64,000 nt of DNA from positions 353,196,526 through 353,260,525 of the forward strand of contig CM022299.1 in the NCBI GenBank assembly GCA_011799875.1, read 5' to 3'. The position numbers were made by a program, and so were the translations under genes. The stretch is from Thinopyrum elongatum (taxonomy: Eukaryota > Streptophyta > Magnoliopsida > Poales > Poaceae). This document shows, one piece after another, positions 46,003 through 57,200 of the stretch; within the stretch, counting starts at the first letter, position 1; each line of letters starts with the position of its first letter. The notes below the pieces were generated by a model that was given only the letters and a program-made list of their open reading frames with translations, was not told the origin of the DNA and searched no databases.

Positions 46003-49000
46003 TCAATCTCTGCGCTGGCCTTCGATCCTTTTGATGGAGTCCACCTTCTCAAGGATCGGCGCGATGCACTTCTCAAGCGTCTCAACATTTGCATCCTTTG
46101 GCAGGTGGCCGAGTGCGCTGGAGAGATCGATGCCGGGATTGCTGTGCACCACCTTGAGGAGCACCTTGCGAAGGACGGCCCGGCAAAGCCGGCGAGTCTC
46201 GTTCGCCAGTTGGGTCGCCCGGCTGGACTGGAGCGCCCTCAACGCATTGATGATGCTTTCAAAGAACATCGTCAACCTGGCGCTTGGAGATATTCTTTCC
46301 TCGGAAGAATATCTGAAGTCCGACAAGCCCATGGTTGACAGTTCTGCGGTAAGCTTCTCCGCGGTGGCGATGAGACGGCCAGTCCAGATCTCCACTCCCT
46401 TTTCATAATCAGCCTGGGCAGCGGCAGCGCTCTTGAGCAGGTTCCTCTCTCCTTGGAGATCCTTGAGTAGAGCCTTCTCACGGGCCCTGCCGGCCTCGAG
46501 GGATTTCTGCAGCGTGGTCAGCTTCAGCTCCAGAACCGCAATATCATCAGCCGCAGAGGAGAGCTGCTTGGTCTTGCCGGATAGGGCGACTTGCATCTCT
46601 GCCAAGGAGTGGAGGGTTTTTTCCCTGTCCCCCTTGAGCGTCAAGAGCTCCTTGCCATGCTCGTCGAGATCCGTCTCCAGCCTCTTCACTTTGTCGCTCA
46701 GCTCGTTCTTGGCGGCCTCTGCAACTTCGGCAGCATCGACGGCCTCCTTGAGCTTGCCGGCGTGACTTGCAGTTAGAGCTTCGAGCGCCTCCTTGTGCTT
46801 CTGCTCCAGCTCCTGGGTCCGCCGCGCGACAAGATTTTCAATGTCTTCATCCTTGCTACGAAGCTTGGCGGCGAGCGCCTGCTCACGTGCGGTGAGATCT
46901 TCTTCGAAAGCGTCAAGAGCAACACGGCGCCCCGTCAGGAGAGCATCTTCGGCAGCGATCCTTTGAACAGCTTCATCATGGGCCTTCTCCATGTCTGATT
47001 GCTTCAGGAGGACCTCGTTCCATTGCTGGCTCACTTGTTCTCGACCGGCAACCAGCTCTTGAAGGGCCTCGGCATGCCAGATTTGCATTTGTGCGACACG
47101 CCTTTGAAAATCCGCTTCGGCTGCCTCGACAACTGCCATTCTGGAGTCCGCCTTCTCTTTTCGGGCACGATGGAGAGCCTGGAGTTTGCGGAAGTTTTCG
47201 CCCATGGCCTGAAGGAGCCGATCCTCTTCAGACTTGCCACTGCTAGCACTGGGATCGTCAACAACTTCGAGCCCGGCAGCGGCAATAATTTCCTCAAAAA
47301 TTTCTCCTTCGGCTGGTGCCTCGGTGCTTGCCGTCCCTAGCAAGTTGATGAATAGGTTTTCGCCAACTTTGAGATACTTGCTGGATGAGGGCTCATCAGA
47401 TGTTGATGGCTGGTCTTCAGTGGCCGCCTCACCAGTGACAGGGGGCTCCACGGCCGATGCAGTGCCTGGCGCTCCTGCGGCAGGAATGCCGTCAGTATGG
47501 TCCCCAGCCTCCCTGTCGCCCTCTTCAGCAGGTTCTTCCGCGATTTCCTTTCGTGCTGTCTTGGCGGCCTCCCCGTCAAGAGCATCACCAGCCTCGACAA
47601 CATCATCCTTGGTGGCCTCGCTGGCAGTGATCCTGTCCGCTTCGGCAGCAGCATCCCTGGCGGTCTCCTCGATGACGGCATCGACGTCCATATGTTCCAT
47701 CTCAGAGAACTCTGAAGGGAGAAGGAGAAGGTCAGAATAAGATCGAGTTTTTAAATTTTGAAGTGATCAAAGATAAAGAAGTAAGGGAAAAAGAATAACT
47801 AGCACTTTGAGGCGATCGAGTACCTGCGTCGGGCTGTCGAGAGGTAGCTTCACCTCTCCCGGCAACTCCGGTTGCCGGGGGTGGGTTGCCGGAGTCCGTG
47901 CTTGTCGGCTCCTCCTCAATCTGGACGGGCTCGTCGGTAGGATCTCTTGCCGGAGATGTGCTTGTGGGCGGAGCGGTCGATGAAGGAGGCACAATGGGGC
48001 AATCCTCTCCTTGTTGCCGTTCTTCTCCTGCGAACCCGAAGATATCAGCGACAAGAATGGAAGCCTCGGCACCAGCCAACAAAAAAAGGGACAATGAACT
48101 TACGCTGGGGGCTGCGTTGAGGACTAGGCTCCGGGCTCACGATGACGGTCTCTGGCACGCTAGTGGAGCCTGCCGGGGGCTCGTCGCCCGTAGAAGTCCT
48201 TGACCTCTTCGCCATCCTCTCCAGCAAGGTTTCTGTGTCACTGCAGAAGCAATACAAGCAAGTCAGTAAAGATTGATGCAAGATTGGAAGGTAAAAGCTG
48301 TGGCAAAGTACTTACTCTTCTTCCTCTCGCTCCGGACTAAAGCCGGAGATGTCGAAGTCGACCTCCGTTGCGGTGTCTGAGTGGGGAGGCGGAGGAGGAG
48401 TCCTAGGCCGCTTGGCTGTGGCAGGCGCCGGGGCAGCTTCCGGTGCGGTGGTGCGAGACCCTCCTGCCGCCCCAGCAGTGGCCGCTGGTGCGGGTTTCGC
48501 ACGCCGTGCAGGCTGTTGACGGGCCCCCTGCCGCGGTCCGGTCTTGCCGGCCACTTTCTTGCCGGGGGCTTCGCCGCTCGAAGAGGGCTGGCTTGCCGGG
48601 ATGTCAGACGCAGCCTTCCGAAGAACACGCTTCGCTTTCTTCCTCGGGGGAGGGGGCTCTTCTCGCGTCTCTTCTTCTTCGACTGAGTCCTCGCCGGACG
48701 AGATTTCAGTGGCTGCGCCGCTCTCCTCCCCAGCAACCTCGTCCTCCCCGACAGGCTTCGTCTCCATTACCACCTCTGCCTCGCTGGCTTCCCACTCTGT
48801 GAAGCCAACGCTGCCGGCCTCCGCGGCAAGATTCGCTTCCTCCACTCTGGTAGCGATGTATGCTACCTCCTGATCCGTGGTGGCGCGAATAAGATCTGGC
48901 TCTTGCCAGACAGGCTTTTCCGTCAGATTGTCGAAGAATCTCTGTGCTTCTTCCTCGCTTGGCTCGACCCAGGTCGGGTCAAGGCCATGGGCGTTGAACA

Positions 49001-49958
49001 TCAGCAAGAAAGCAATGATCGACCCCAGCGCAGAGTTGTTGCACAAGGGGACGATCCTTGCCGGCAGCCGGTGCTTGTCTTCGCGCTGGAATAACTTCTG
49101 GCGGAGAGCGCCAAGCTGCATAACAGTCAAGTTGTTGTTCAGCCCAGGGCGCAGCCTCATGACATCCGCTGCGTTCTTATACTCCCAGGCTGGCCTCCCC
49201 CTATTCTGCAGAGGGGCGATGCGGCGGCGGAGGAAGTCGAAGCCGATCATCTCCATTGTCAGCCCGGCAGCCTTCAAGCGGAGGATCCTGGTAGTGGCGA
49301 TTGTGAGCTTCTCGTCTTCTGCGGCGAGATCGCCCCAATCCTTGCCGCGGACCACCTTCTGTCGCCGGGGATGGCAAAAAGGATGAGGATCTGCTTCCTG
49401 GATCCAGCACCATTCGGCCCGCCACTCGTCCCACTTTTCGCGGTAAACTCCATCTGGGTATATCTCTTTGTTCCAGGCCCTTGGAATCCAAGCGATAGAT
49501 CCAGAGAGAGCCTCTCCTTTTTGGATTCGAGGATAGAAATAGTGGCGGAAAAGAGCAGAATTGGGGATCACGCCGGCAAAATTTTCACAAAGATGGGCAA
49601 AGATCGACATGCAAAATACGGCATTCGGCGTGAAGTCAAGAAGGCGGAAGCCGTATGTATACATGATGTCGTTGAAGAAATCAGAAAAAGGTGGACAGAG
49701 CCCGCAATAAAAGTACGCAGTGAAGAAGGGGTATCTGTCCGATCCGCCTTTGGAACTAGCACCTGGGATGACGCGTGTGGCGGGGTGAGCTTGTGTTCCC
49801 TTCGCCCACACGCATTGGTATCGCCCCTTCAAGGTTTCGGCGTCGAGCGTCGGAGGGAAGACGACGAGCCTCTTCCGCATCTTCACCAGCTCGCTTTCCG
49901 GGACTTCAGCCTTCGGCTCCTTGTCCGTGCCCTTGCCTTTGCTAGCCTTGGGCGGCAT
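46003..49958 (-). CDS. Antisense gene of the Tat element, four exons, 1,230 aa
   Basis: Minus-strand exons 49958-48316, 48240-48104, 48027-47824 and 47711-46003, every intron GT..AG (GTAAGT, GTAAGT, GTACTC donors). Phases 2, 1 and 1 agree and total coding length is 3,693 including the stop, with no interruption. Start ATG at 49958 (MPPKASKGKGTDKEPKAE). The N-terminal half carries the plant gypsy-associated domain known as Transposase_28 (YPFFTAYFYCGLCPPFSDFF; YGFRLLDFTPNAVFCMSIFA), then a Pro/Glu/Lys-rich linker with a basic patch (PPRKKAKRVLRKA). The last exon is a long coiled coil (about 380 residues of Ala/Glu/Lys/Leu-rich heptads) and a C-terminal globular part. Function unknown; antisense genes of this type are known in Tat elements. 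Convergent with gag-pol, likely driven from the 3' LTR side. Confidence 0.8.
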
Positions 49959-50363
49959 GGCGACCGTGGAGATGGAAGCCGGAGGACGGAACAAGCGCGG
50001 GAGTGGCAAGCAGAAGAGAAGGAAGGTTTTGCTCTGAGCTCGAGCAGAGGAAGGCGATGGCGATAGCCAGATTGGGAAGAAGAGGGGGGTGAATGGGTTT
50101 GCGCCTCCACGACTTCTCCTTTTTATGGGGAAGGAGCGGGGCCACCTTGTTTATCCCCCAATATGAATGCGCCTCTGTGGGCGCGAAACAGTTTGCAGCC
50201 TTTTTGGCACACTTCTCACATCGCGCGCTCCGTGCGTGTAGTGGGGGCACAGTAAAACAAGATCTTTACGAGCAGTTAATCCCCTGCCACGCGTGCCCGT
50301 GCACTGTTTGGGCCTAGCCCAACAACGCCTCGCACTCGTGTATGGCCCAGGCCCGGGGGCTCC
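49959..50363. other. Antisense-gene 5' flank and polypurine region
   Basis: Upstream region of the antisense gene, ending in AGGCCCGGGGGCTCC immediately before the 3' LTR: the probable plus-strand primer (purine-rich only in part). Confidence 0.5.
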
Positions 50364-51236
50364 TGTCGGTGTACTAAGTGTTGGGCCACTAGTACCCCTT
50401 ACTTGTGCACGGGCAGTTGTAGCCGTCCTCGTGGCAAGGCTTGCCGGGATCAGCTCGAGGTCGATTTAAGTCATCAAGGAAATCATCAAGTCAGAGATCT
50501 GAGAATCAACAAATAAGCAACGCTGGTAATCGAAGGCCAGCCTCCCCGGCAAGATCCTTGCCGGGATGGCCCGTGGAGCCCGGCAAGCCTCGGCGCCCGA
50601 CAAGGCTTGGTTCCCAGCAAAGCTCGGCGCCCGGCAAGGATTGGTGCCCGGCAAGGATCGGCGCCTGGCGAGATTCTGCCACTATGCCACCACACCGGCA
50701 CAGCGACAAAGCCTGACATTCTGGCTCCTTCCATGGATGTGTGGCGGCGCGCCAGTGGAGGAGAGCTTAAGCGGTGCTGATGGGATGGCCCCTTTTTCCA
50801 TCCCCAAGAAAGTAAGGACACCTAAACGGACACCTCACGGTGCATTAAATGCGCCTGTCCTAATCCGTCAGGGGTTAGGTATGATACCCTGTAGCTACTT
50901 TACACCTTAATGTATGTACGTTTTGCCACTGTGGAGACCCCTTTGAGCATATAAAAGGAGGCCCAAGGCAACTGCGACAGGGGAGGAGGATTTCTGGCCC
51001 ATTCTGCATGCGTAGCTGCTCTTTGAATGTCCTGTTCATTGCGAGCGCTCCTGAAGGCTGGGCTCAAGAACATCAATAAGAACACAAAGCAGGAGTAGGG
51101 TTTTACGCTGATCAGTGGCCCGAACCTGGGTAAAAACTTCCCGCGTCGATCACTGGTTCTGCTCTTTGCGTATACCTTTCCCCCCGCCGAATCGTAAAGG
51201 GATCTCTCGGGATCCCATAGGTGTCGTACGCCGACA
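50364..51236 (+). repeat. 3' LTR of the Tat element
   Basis: 873 bp; same ends as the 5' LTR, TATA box at 50950-50956. Eight substitutions against the 5' LTR, six of them transitions, plus the loss of one 17-bp repeat unit near 50636. Confidence 0.93.
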
Positions 51237-51321
51237 TCTGCCCTGAAATATTAGATGCACCAAATTAGTGACCAAAAATTACTACTGCACATCTGGTGCC
51301 AAATTATGAAAAAGGTCTTAC

Positions 51322-51779
51322 TATTCGTGTCCGCTTCTACTCGTAGTTCTCCTCAGCTTCCCTGTCAAACTAAAGTCTCATGTATTTCTTGACAAACAAA
51401 TGCATTGGACAACCAGGCGGGACATAGTTCTTCAGCATGTGATTCGCACTTTCGCTGCGCTGGGTGCTGGTCATCTTAGCATAGAAAACACCTTTAAAAT
51501 ATGGCTTCGCCCACTTGTGCCTTATGTCATACAGTTGTGTCATGTAGTCGCGTGTCTTCAGATTGTATTTCTCCACCAATATCTTCCAACCTTCCTCGAA
51601 TTCATCGATTGTAAGCATGTGATTTACAACCTTGTGGAACTCTGCCCTGAACTCGCTCTTCTTGGTGTACAACGAGCCGAAAGATTCCTTCGCCTTCTTC
51701 AGCACATGCCACTTGCACCATCGGTGTGCCGTTTGAGGCATCAAATTTTTAATGGCGACCTCCATCGCTCGGTTTTGAT
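51322..51779 (-). pseudogene. FAR1/FHY3-like gene, exon with second half of MULE transposase domain
   Basis: Minus strand, [20 protein letters not shown] to EENYE-stop-KRTRI. Contains the catalytic Glu region [15 protein letters not shown]. Two TAG codons at 51370-51372 (after FVKKYMRL) and 51337-51339. Acceptor GTGCAG at 51780-51785, donor GTAAGA at 51321; the next intron (79 bp, 51243-51321) is normal. The Asp of TDQ is assembled from the previous exon's last G, so the splice phase is exact. Confidence 0.9.
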
Positions 51780-51876
51780 CTGCACAACAGCACCAAATTA
51801 TATTAGACAACCATGCTTTCGTAACATCAATACAAACATTTGTCACACACAGAGTATGTACAGTATGGATTCACAC

Positions 51877-51913
51877 CTGTCAGAATGGTTTTTGGTGCAC
51901 TTTCGCCCATCAT
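51877..51913 (-). pseudogene. FAR1/FHY3-like gene, 3' end of the exon split by the small LTR element
   Basis: Encodes MGESAPKTILT plus one base, up to the GTGTGA donor. Directly continues the sequence ending EFVRM at 54914; the five shared bases ATCAT are the TSD of the inserted element. Confidence 0.88.
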
Positions 51914-52737
51914 TCATATGGGAGGCCTCGGAAACGATCTTTCACGGTGCCAAAGAACTCACAAGGAGCAGCAACTATCTCTCTCAAAACTTGTTTCAAC
52001 AAACTTGTTTCTCTCGAGTGGCAAGAACAAAAGGAAACACTCTCAGATAAATTGCAGCGGATAACTAGCTTGGTTTACAAGGACGCAACCCAAACCATGA
52101 AGCTTGTGAATCTATGAAGAATCACAAGAGGGAACCACATGGATCCTATATGAATTGAGGACAGGCCCTCCAATCCACACACACGAGCTAACACTCAACG
52201 ATACTAGTGCTCTCAGCACAACACAACCTCACCGGCTGTCTACAAACATAAACTCAGAAATCTCATCCCCCCTTCACATGGAACAGCTAGGGAGTACTTA
52301 TACTAGAAGCACCTACTAGTTAGGTGTGAAAACAACTCAAAAATGAAGGGTAAATTCATGAGCTCCAAGCTGTAGCAGGAGCAAACTCGTTGAGCCTCGC
52401 GCTGTAATTACTTCCTGGACAGCTTGCATGGAAACTTGCACAACTTTTGACTCAAGACCTCAAATGATGCACCATTTTTTTTGAATGAAAGCTGACTTCA
52501 AAGACCATATTTTGCAGCCTCTATAATGTGCTAGAGCCTTCCAGAATTAATTGGGTTTAGGTGGGAAGTTGCAGCTGGAAATCTGATGTGTCATTTCTCC
52601 CAAAATAGGCACCGGAAGCTTCCCAACTAAGATAATGGTTTTGCCCATGTATTCCTTTGGCTACTCTAATGGTTTAGCATTTGTGCTAGCATGAACCTCA
52701 CTCTTGGATGCCTTGGTCATGATCTGGTCCACATCAT
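51914..52737 (-). repeat. 3' LTR of the small element
   Basis: 824 bp, on the minus strand TGATGTGGACC...CCTCCCATATGA; the last bases have drifted from the TGATAC form seen in the other copy. Confidence 0.9.
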
Positions 52738-54010
52738 CCTCCCTTCCTTCAAACAAAACCGTCCTCGGTTTTGAGGTATTCTTCTTGGGCTTCTTCACTT
52801 GTGGGAATTGCTCAACCTTGAGTGCTTGATCCACCATAGGTTCCAAGACATGGTTCACTCCTTGATGCATGAAAGAATACTTGTTAGACCTCCCATGGTG
52901 AGCAGCATCATGATCAAACTGCCACAGTCTTCCCAAAAGAAGATGACAAGCTTGCATTGGCACCACATCACAAACCACTTTGTCCACATAACTTCCCACT
53001 GAAAATTGCACCCTAGCACGATGCGTAATCTTCAGCTTACCAACACCATTCAACCACTTCACATAATATAGTTGGGGCTGCCTCCATGTTGATATCCCAA
53101 GAGCATGCACAAGATCACTACTAATGATTTTATTGTAGCTACCTCCATCGATGACCACCTTGCAGTTTTTGTCCTTGATCTTGCAAATGGATTGAAACAC
53201 ATTTTGTCGCTGGCCCTTTTCAACAATAGGAGCATCATCATGAGCCACTTTGCGAACCATGAGATTAACACCATCTCCTCCATCTGAACTCAGAGGTGCT
53301 CCAGTCTCAAAAGTACAACCAATCCCATCATCGGGCTCAGTTTTCCCATTGAACGATGGTATGGTAAGTTTGACTTTACCAATCCCATCATCTTCATGGT
53401 CACGATGAGCACGCCCATGACCTCTTCCTCCCATGAAAAAATATTCTTTGCCTTCTCCGCGACGATCATGATGAGCACGTCGTGGTCGAGGCTCGTAGTA
53501 GTTTCGAGCATCATCGGAGTGGTCGCTCCAATGCTCTCCATGGTGGTCCTGCTGTATGGGGAGTTGACGGTGTCGACCCTATGCAGCAAGCCCGTCTCTT
53601 GGTGGAGACGGTGGCGCCGAAGTAGCACCTCGCTGGTCGTGGCGAGCACGCCGAGGTGGTGCAGCGTAGTAGCTATGAGCATCACCCGAGTAGGCGTGGA
53701 TGTGCTCTCCATGCCCCTCGTCAAGGCGGCGTTGGCCCTGCTGTTCGGGGAGTTGTCAATGTCGACCCCTTGCAGCAAGCCTATCTCGACGGAGTTCCTC
53801 GGTGAGGGAGTCAATTCTCCAGCCAAGGTTGGTCTCCACGGCCGATATGCGCCGCTCCACCTTGTTCAACACATACTCTCGTGTATCCTCCAAAGCCAAC
53901 ACATAAGCGGGCTGCAAGCTAGGATCGTACACGGGAAGTGGCGGCTCCTCCTCCTCGAGGTGCCTACCTCCATGCACACCATCAACACTGCTTGACCTCC
54001 TCGAACCCAT
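52661..54010 (-). pseudogene. gag-protease remnant of the small LTR element
   Basis: Minus strand: N-terminal Gag MGSRRSSSVDGVHGGRHLEE (54010 onward) with a coiled-coil stretch. Then frames broken in an Arg/Tyr-rich linker (53830-53440), then KVKLTIPSFNGKTEPD running straight into DGIGCTFETGAPLSSD. The capsid core and zinc knuckle are missing between these, an internal deletion. The retropepsin follows (NCKVVIDGGSYNKIISSDLV; CHLLLGRLWQFDHDA), with active-site text DGGS instead of D-S/T-G. Stop at 52661-52663, inside the LTR. No RT, RNase H or integrase. Confidence 0.75.
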
Positions 54011-54083
54011 GGAAGCTTCTTAAGAACAAAATCAGCAAGAGAGAAAATAGCACCGTGATCAACCTAAAGCTTTGATACCAAGA

Positions 54084-54908
54084 TGATACGGGACGCCTTG
54101 GAAACGATCTTTCACGGTGCCAAATAACTCATAAGGAGCAACAACTATCTCTCTCAAAACTTGTTTCAACAAACTTGTTTCTCTCGAGTGGCAAGAACAA
54201 AAGGAAACACTCTCAGATAAATTGCAGCGGATAACTAGCTTGGTTTACAAGGACGCAACCCAAACCATGAAGCTTGTGAACCTATGAAGAATCACAAGAG
54301 GGAACCACAAGGATCCTATATGAATTGTGGACAGGCCCTCCAATCCACACACACGAGCTAACACTCAACGATACTAGTGCTCTCAGCACAACACAACCTC
54401 ACCGGCTGTCTACAAACATAAACTTAGAAATCTCATCCCCCCTTCACATGGAACAGCTGGGGAGTACTTATACTAGAAGCACCTACTAGTTAGGTGTGAA
54501 AACAACTCAAAAATGAAGGGTAAATTCGTGAGCTCCAAGCTGTAGCAGGAGCAAACTCGTTGAGCCTCGCGCTGTAATTACTTTCTGGACAGCTTGCATG
54601 GGAACTTGCACAACTTTTGACTCAAGACCTCAAATGATGCACCGTTTTTTTTTTGAATGAAAGCTGACTTCAAAGACCATCTTTTGCCGCCTCTATAATG
54701 TGCTAGAGCCTTCCAGAATTAATTGGGTTTAGGTGGGAAGTTGCAGCTGAAAATCTGATGTGTCGTTTCTCCCAAAATAGGCACCGAAAACTTCCCAACT
54801 AAGATAATGGTTTTGCCCATGTCTTCCTTTGGCTGCTCTAATGGTTCAGCATTTGTGCTAGCATGAACCTCACTCTTGGATGCCTTAGTCATGATCTGGT
54901 CAACATCA
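54084..54908 (-). repeat. 5' LTR of the small element
   Basis: 825 bp; plus strand TGATACGGGACGCC to GGTCAACATCA. Next to the primer binding site at 54069-54080. Confidence 0.9.
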
Positions 54909-54913
54909 ATCAT

Positions 54914-55567
54914 CCTAACAAATTCTGTGAAAACCCACTCAAATGTCTTGACCTTCTCATCACGGACCAAAACCCCAGCTAGGATGATGCTCTGGAAATG
55001 ATTATTCACACCTACAAACAGACCAAATGGCATGTTGTACAGGTTTGTTCTATATGTCGTATCGAAGGTAACAACATCTTCGAAGAATGTGTACTGCAGC
55101 CTGCTACTCCCATTTGCCCACATAAGAGTCGTTATCTGCCCATCCTGGTCCGCCTGGACACGATACGTGAAGTGAGGATCTCTTGAACCCAGATCTGCAA
55201 AAACCTCCATCGTTTTCCTCACATCATCCTCTGCCTACTCTCTGCTGATTTTACCACACAAATTTTTCAGAGCCCTTTTTGTGAAAGGCACCTTTTCCAT
55301 TGAACCAAAAAAGCTCCCAATTATACTGTGTACTTTGGCTAAATTCACATTGTTCTGTCGTAACTGCTCCACCAAGTCTCTGCTATAGGCATCAATGTGC
55401 TTGTGGGGCGGCCAGTGAATCGTCTGCCCATATGTTGGAGATAGTGAATGATTGTGCTGTTCACGATGTTCAGATATGTACCAACCATTATCCTTCGAAT
55501 GGAGCAACCTTATTAATGCTGGGCATTCGCATCGGCACGATCTAGTGTTCTCCACCCCTGCTTTGCC
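54914..55567 (-). pseudogene. FAR1/FHY3-like gene, exon with FAR1 domain end and first half of MULE domain
   Basis: Minus strand, after a TTTTGCAG acceptor: GKAGVENTRSCRCECPALIR, then HREQHNHSLSPTYGQTIHWP (His pair of the FAR1 zinc finger), KRALKNLCGKISRE, a TAG at 55235-55237, AEDDVRKTMEVFADLG, and the transposase start with catalytic Asp in EDVVTFDTTYRTN. Ends at EFVRM where the LTR element inserted. Apart from the TAG the frame is open. Confidence 0.9.
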
Positions 55568-55669
55568 CTGCAAAACACCAATCATACAAGCACATGCAAA
55601 AATTAGGTTTCACAGACTCAAGAAGCAGACCAACTTTATGAAATAATCCAGGAGGGTACAAATACATAC

Positions 55670-55934
55670 CGCACATCCACAAATGATTTCCTGCATGCAT
55701 TTTGTTCTCTCCACATTCAGCCTACTCTTCCCGTACCTTGTTCCAAATCCCTTCTCCCACGAGTAGAGATTGTAAAAATCATAGGCCTCCCCAAGTGTAT
55801 CGAAGCTTGTCCCCAGTGCTGGCACGATTACAATGCTGCCTGGCTTGTCAGCAAACCCCCTTATTGCCTTCTCAAGGGCCCTGGGTCGCCCAGGGCAAGG
55901 TGCCCTCCCAGGAGCAGCAGCTCTAATTCTAACC
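55670..55934 (-). pseudogene. FAR1/FHY3-like gene, exon with N-terminal FAR1 DNA-binding domain
   Basis: Minus strand: after an AATGCAG acceptor, PRALEKAIRGFADKPG, then PALGTSFDTLGEAYDFYNLY and CMQEIICGCA, donor GTATGT. This is the start of the FAR1 (WRKY-GCM1-like) zinc finger. Phase 0 to the next exon across a 102-bp intron (55568-55669). Confidence 0.85.
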
Positions 55935-57200
55935 CTGCATTTTTGATAGATCAATATGCCACAGCTTGTATGTGTACTGGAATGAAGTCGACGATATCCT
56001 GCATATGCCTACATCCAGAGTTTTCAACATTTTGATCTCATACTCATTCGCTTTATCCACAATCCACGACCCCTAGCATTTTTTGTCCCCCTCAAGCTGC
56101 ATATCAGAAACCTTCCCAACGAAATTGTGGTATCCTGATACAGGACTGCTTTGCCTTTTTGTTATCCTAGTACACCTACTGGTAGGCACCCAGGTTAAGG
56201 CTGCCGACATGACATGTTTACCAAATTCAAATTATATTCGTGTTTCATGAATGACCAATTTTTATTTATCATGTCAAACAAGCCCGCCTTTTAGTCCACG
56301 CTCTAACTTATATTCTTACTTTCCCTGTATTCCATGATCTAATTTTCGAACTACTAGTTCCCAGCTCAATTCCGCTATCTATCCCCTACTATCAGAATCC
56401 AGTATCCATAAACAAATACCAACACTGCTATGCTTTATATTAACCATCTGTCCCTGCTAGTTTGCAAAGTACTGCCTATGAGGGAAGCACACAAGCGTTT
56501 TCCAAAATGTTGTATACAACTATTCCAATTTTTAGAGCATCTTCTTTATCCAAAAAATTCATATACAGCCTACTGCTAAACTGGCCTGACTACGCACAAG
56601 TCAGACTGTGGCATTTGCATAGTATACTTCAAAGTGGACAAACACCATTAGCCAATAGATTACATGCGAGTCCAGCCAGGAGTTTTTGGATCAATTTGAC
56701 CTATGGATTGCTCAGATGCTTGCGGTTCATCACCCCCCTCTACCGCGACTGCCACATCCGCCGCACAAATCTGCCCGTCAACGCTACCTGTGGCCATTGG
56801 GGGCAGCTCTTCAGCTCCTGTCGCCACAGCTGGGTAGAGCAGAGGCTCCATTGCTAGCTCGTTGTCGTTCACCTCCTCCATCACCGCGGTCCTGCAGTCC
56901 ACCAAATCCATGGATGAGAGGCACAGATCCACCAACAGGAACTCTCTTGAGACGGGGAGGGGCGGGGGTGGTGGTGGGGGGTGGAACGGGGCTGAGGGAT
57001 TTGGTTTACCTCCTAATCGGTTGCATGAGGAACTCCATCCGGGAATCGCCGCCGCGTTTTCCTTCCGCCGCAGACCTCGGCGGGCGTCAATGGCGCTGCA
57101 GGATAACGTGGCCACGGGTGGGAGAGAGCTCCTTCTTCCATCTGACTCGTCATTTACTACGCTGCCCACCGCCCCCTACCGGAGATCCATTACCTGAGCC
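55935..57200 (-). other. Probable first exon, intron and promoter side of the FAR1-like gene
   Basis: A minus-strand frame (57169-56660, internal ATG at 56911: MDLVDCRTAVMEEVNDNELA, acidic, to PKTPGWTRM) is placed and styled like the acidic N-terminus of FAR1-related proteins, but I could not find a donor whose phase fits the exon at 55934, so it is unproven. The rest (55935-56659) would be intron. 56900-57200 is GC-rich. Confidence 0.35.

Larger units (their letters stand above)
37881..51236 (+). mobile_element. Tat-lineage gypsy LTR retrotransposon (13,356 bp)
   Basis: Complete: LTRs 37881-38770 and 50364-51236 (TGTCGG...CCGACA), TSD TCTGC at 37876-37880 and 51237-51241, primer binding region from 38774, gag-pol on plus (38857-45198), antisense gene on minus (46003-49958), and a G-rich tract (GCCCGGGGGCTCC) before the 3' LTR. 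The second, archaeal-type RNase H and the antisense gene place it in the Tat/Retand group. LTRs differ at 8 of 873 aligned bases plus one 17-bp gap by my count, so the insertion is young: about 0.35 million years at 1.3e-8 per site per year. Confidence 0.93.
51914..54908 (-). mobile_element. Non-autonomous LTR retrotransposon (2,995 bp)
   Basis: LTRs 51914-52737 and 54084-54908, flanking ATCAT at 51909-51913 and 54909-54913. Minus orientation: primer binding site TGGTATCAAAGC (plus 54069-54080) next to the right LTR, and polypurine tract AAGGAAGGGAGGA next to the left LTR (plus 52738-52750). The LTRs differ at about 27 of 824 positions by my count plus a one-base gap: about 1.3 million years at the rate used for the Tat element. 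Encodes only gag ends and a protease, so it needed a helper. Confidence 0.92.
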
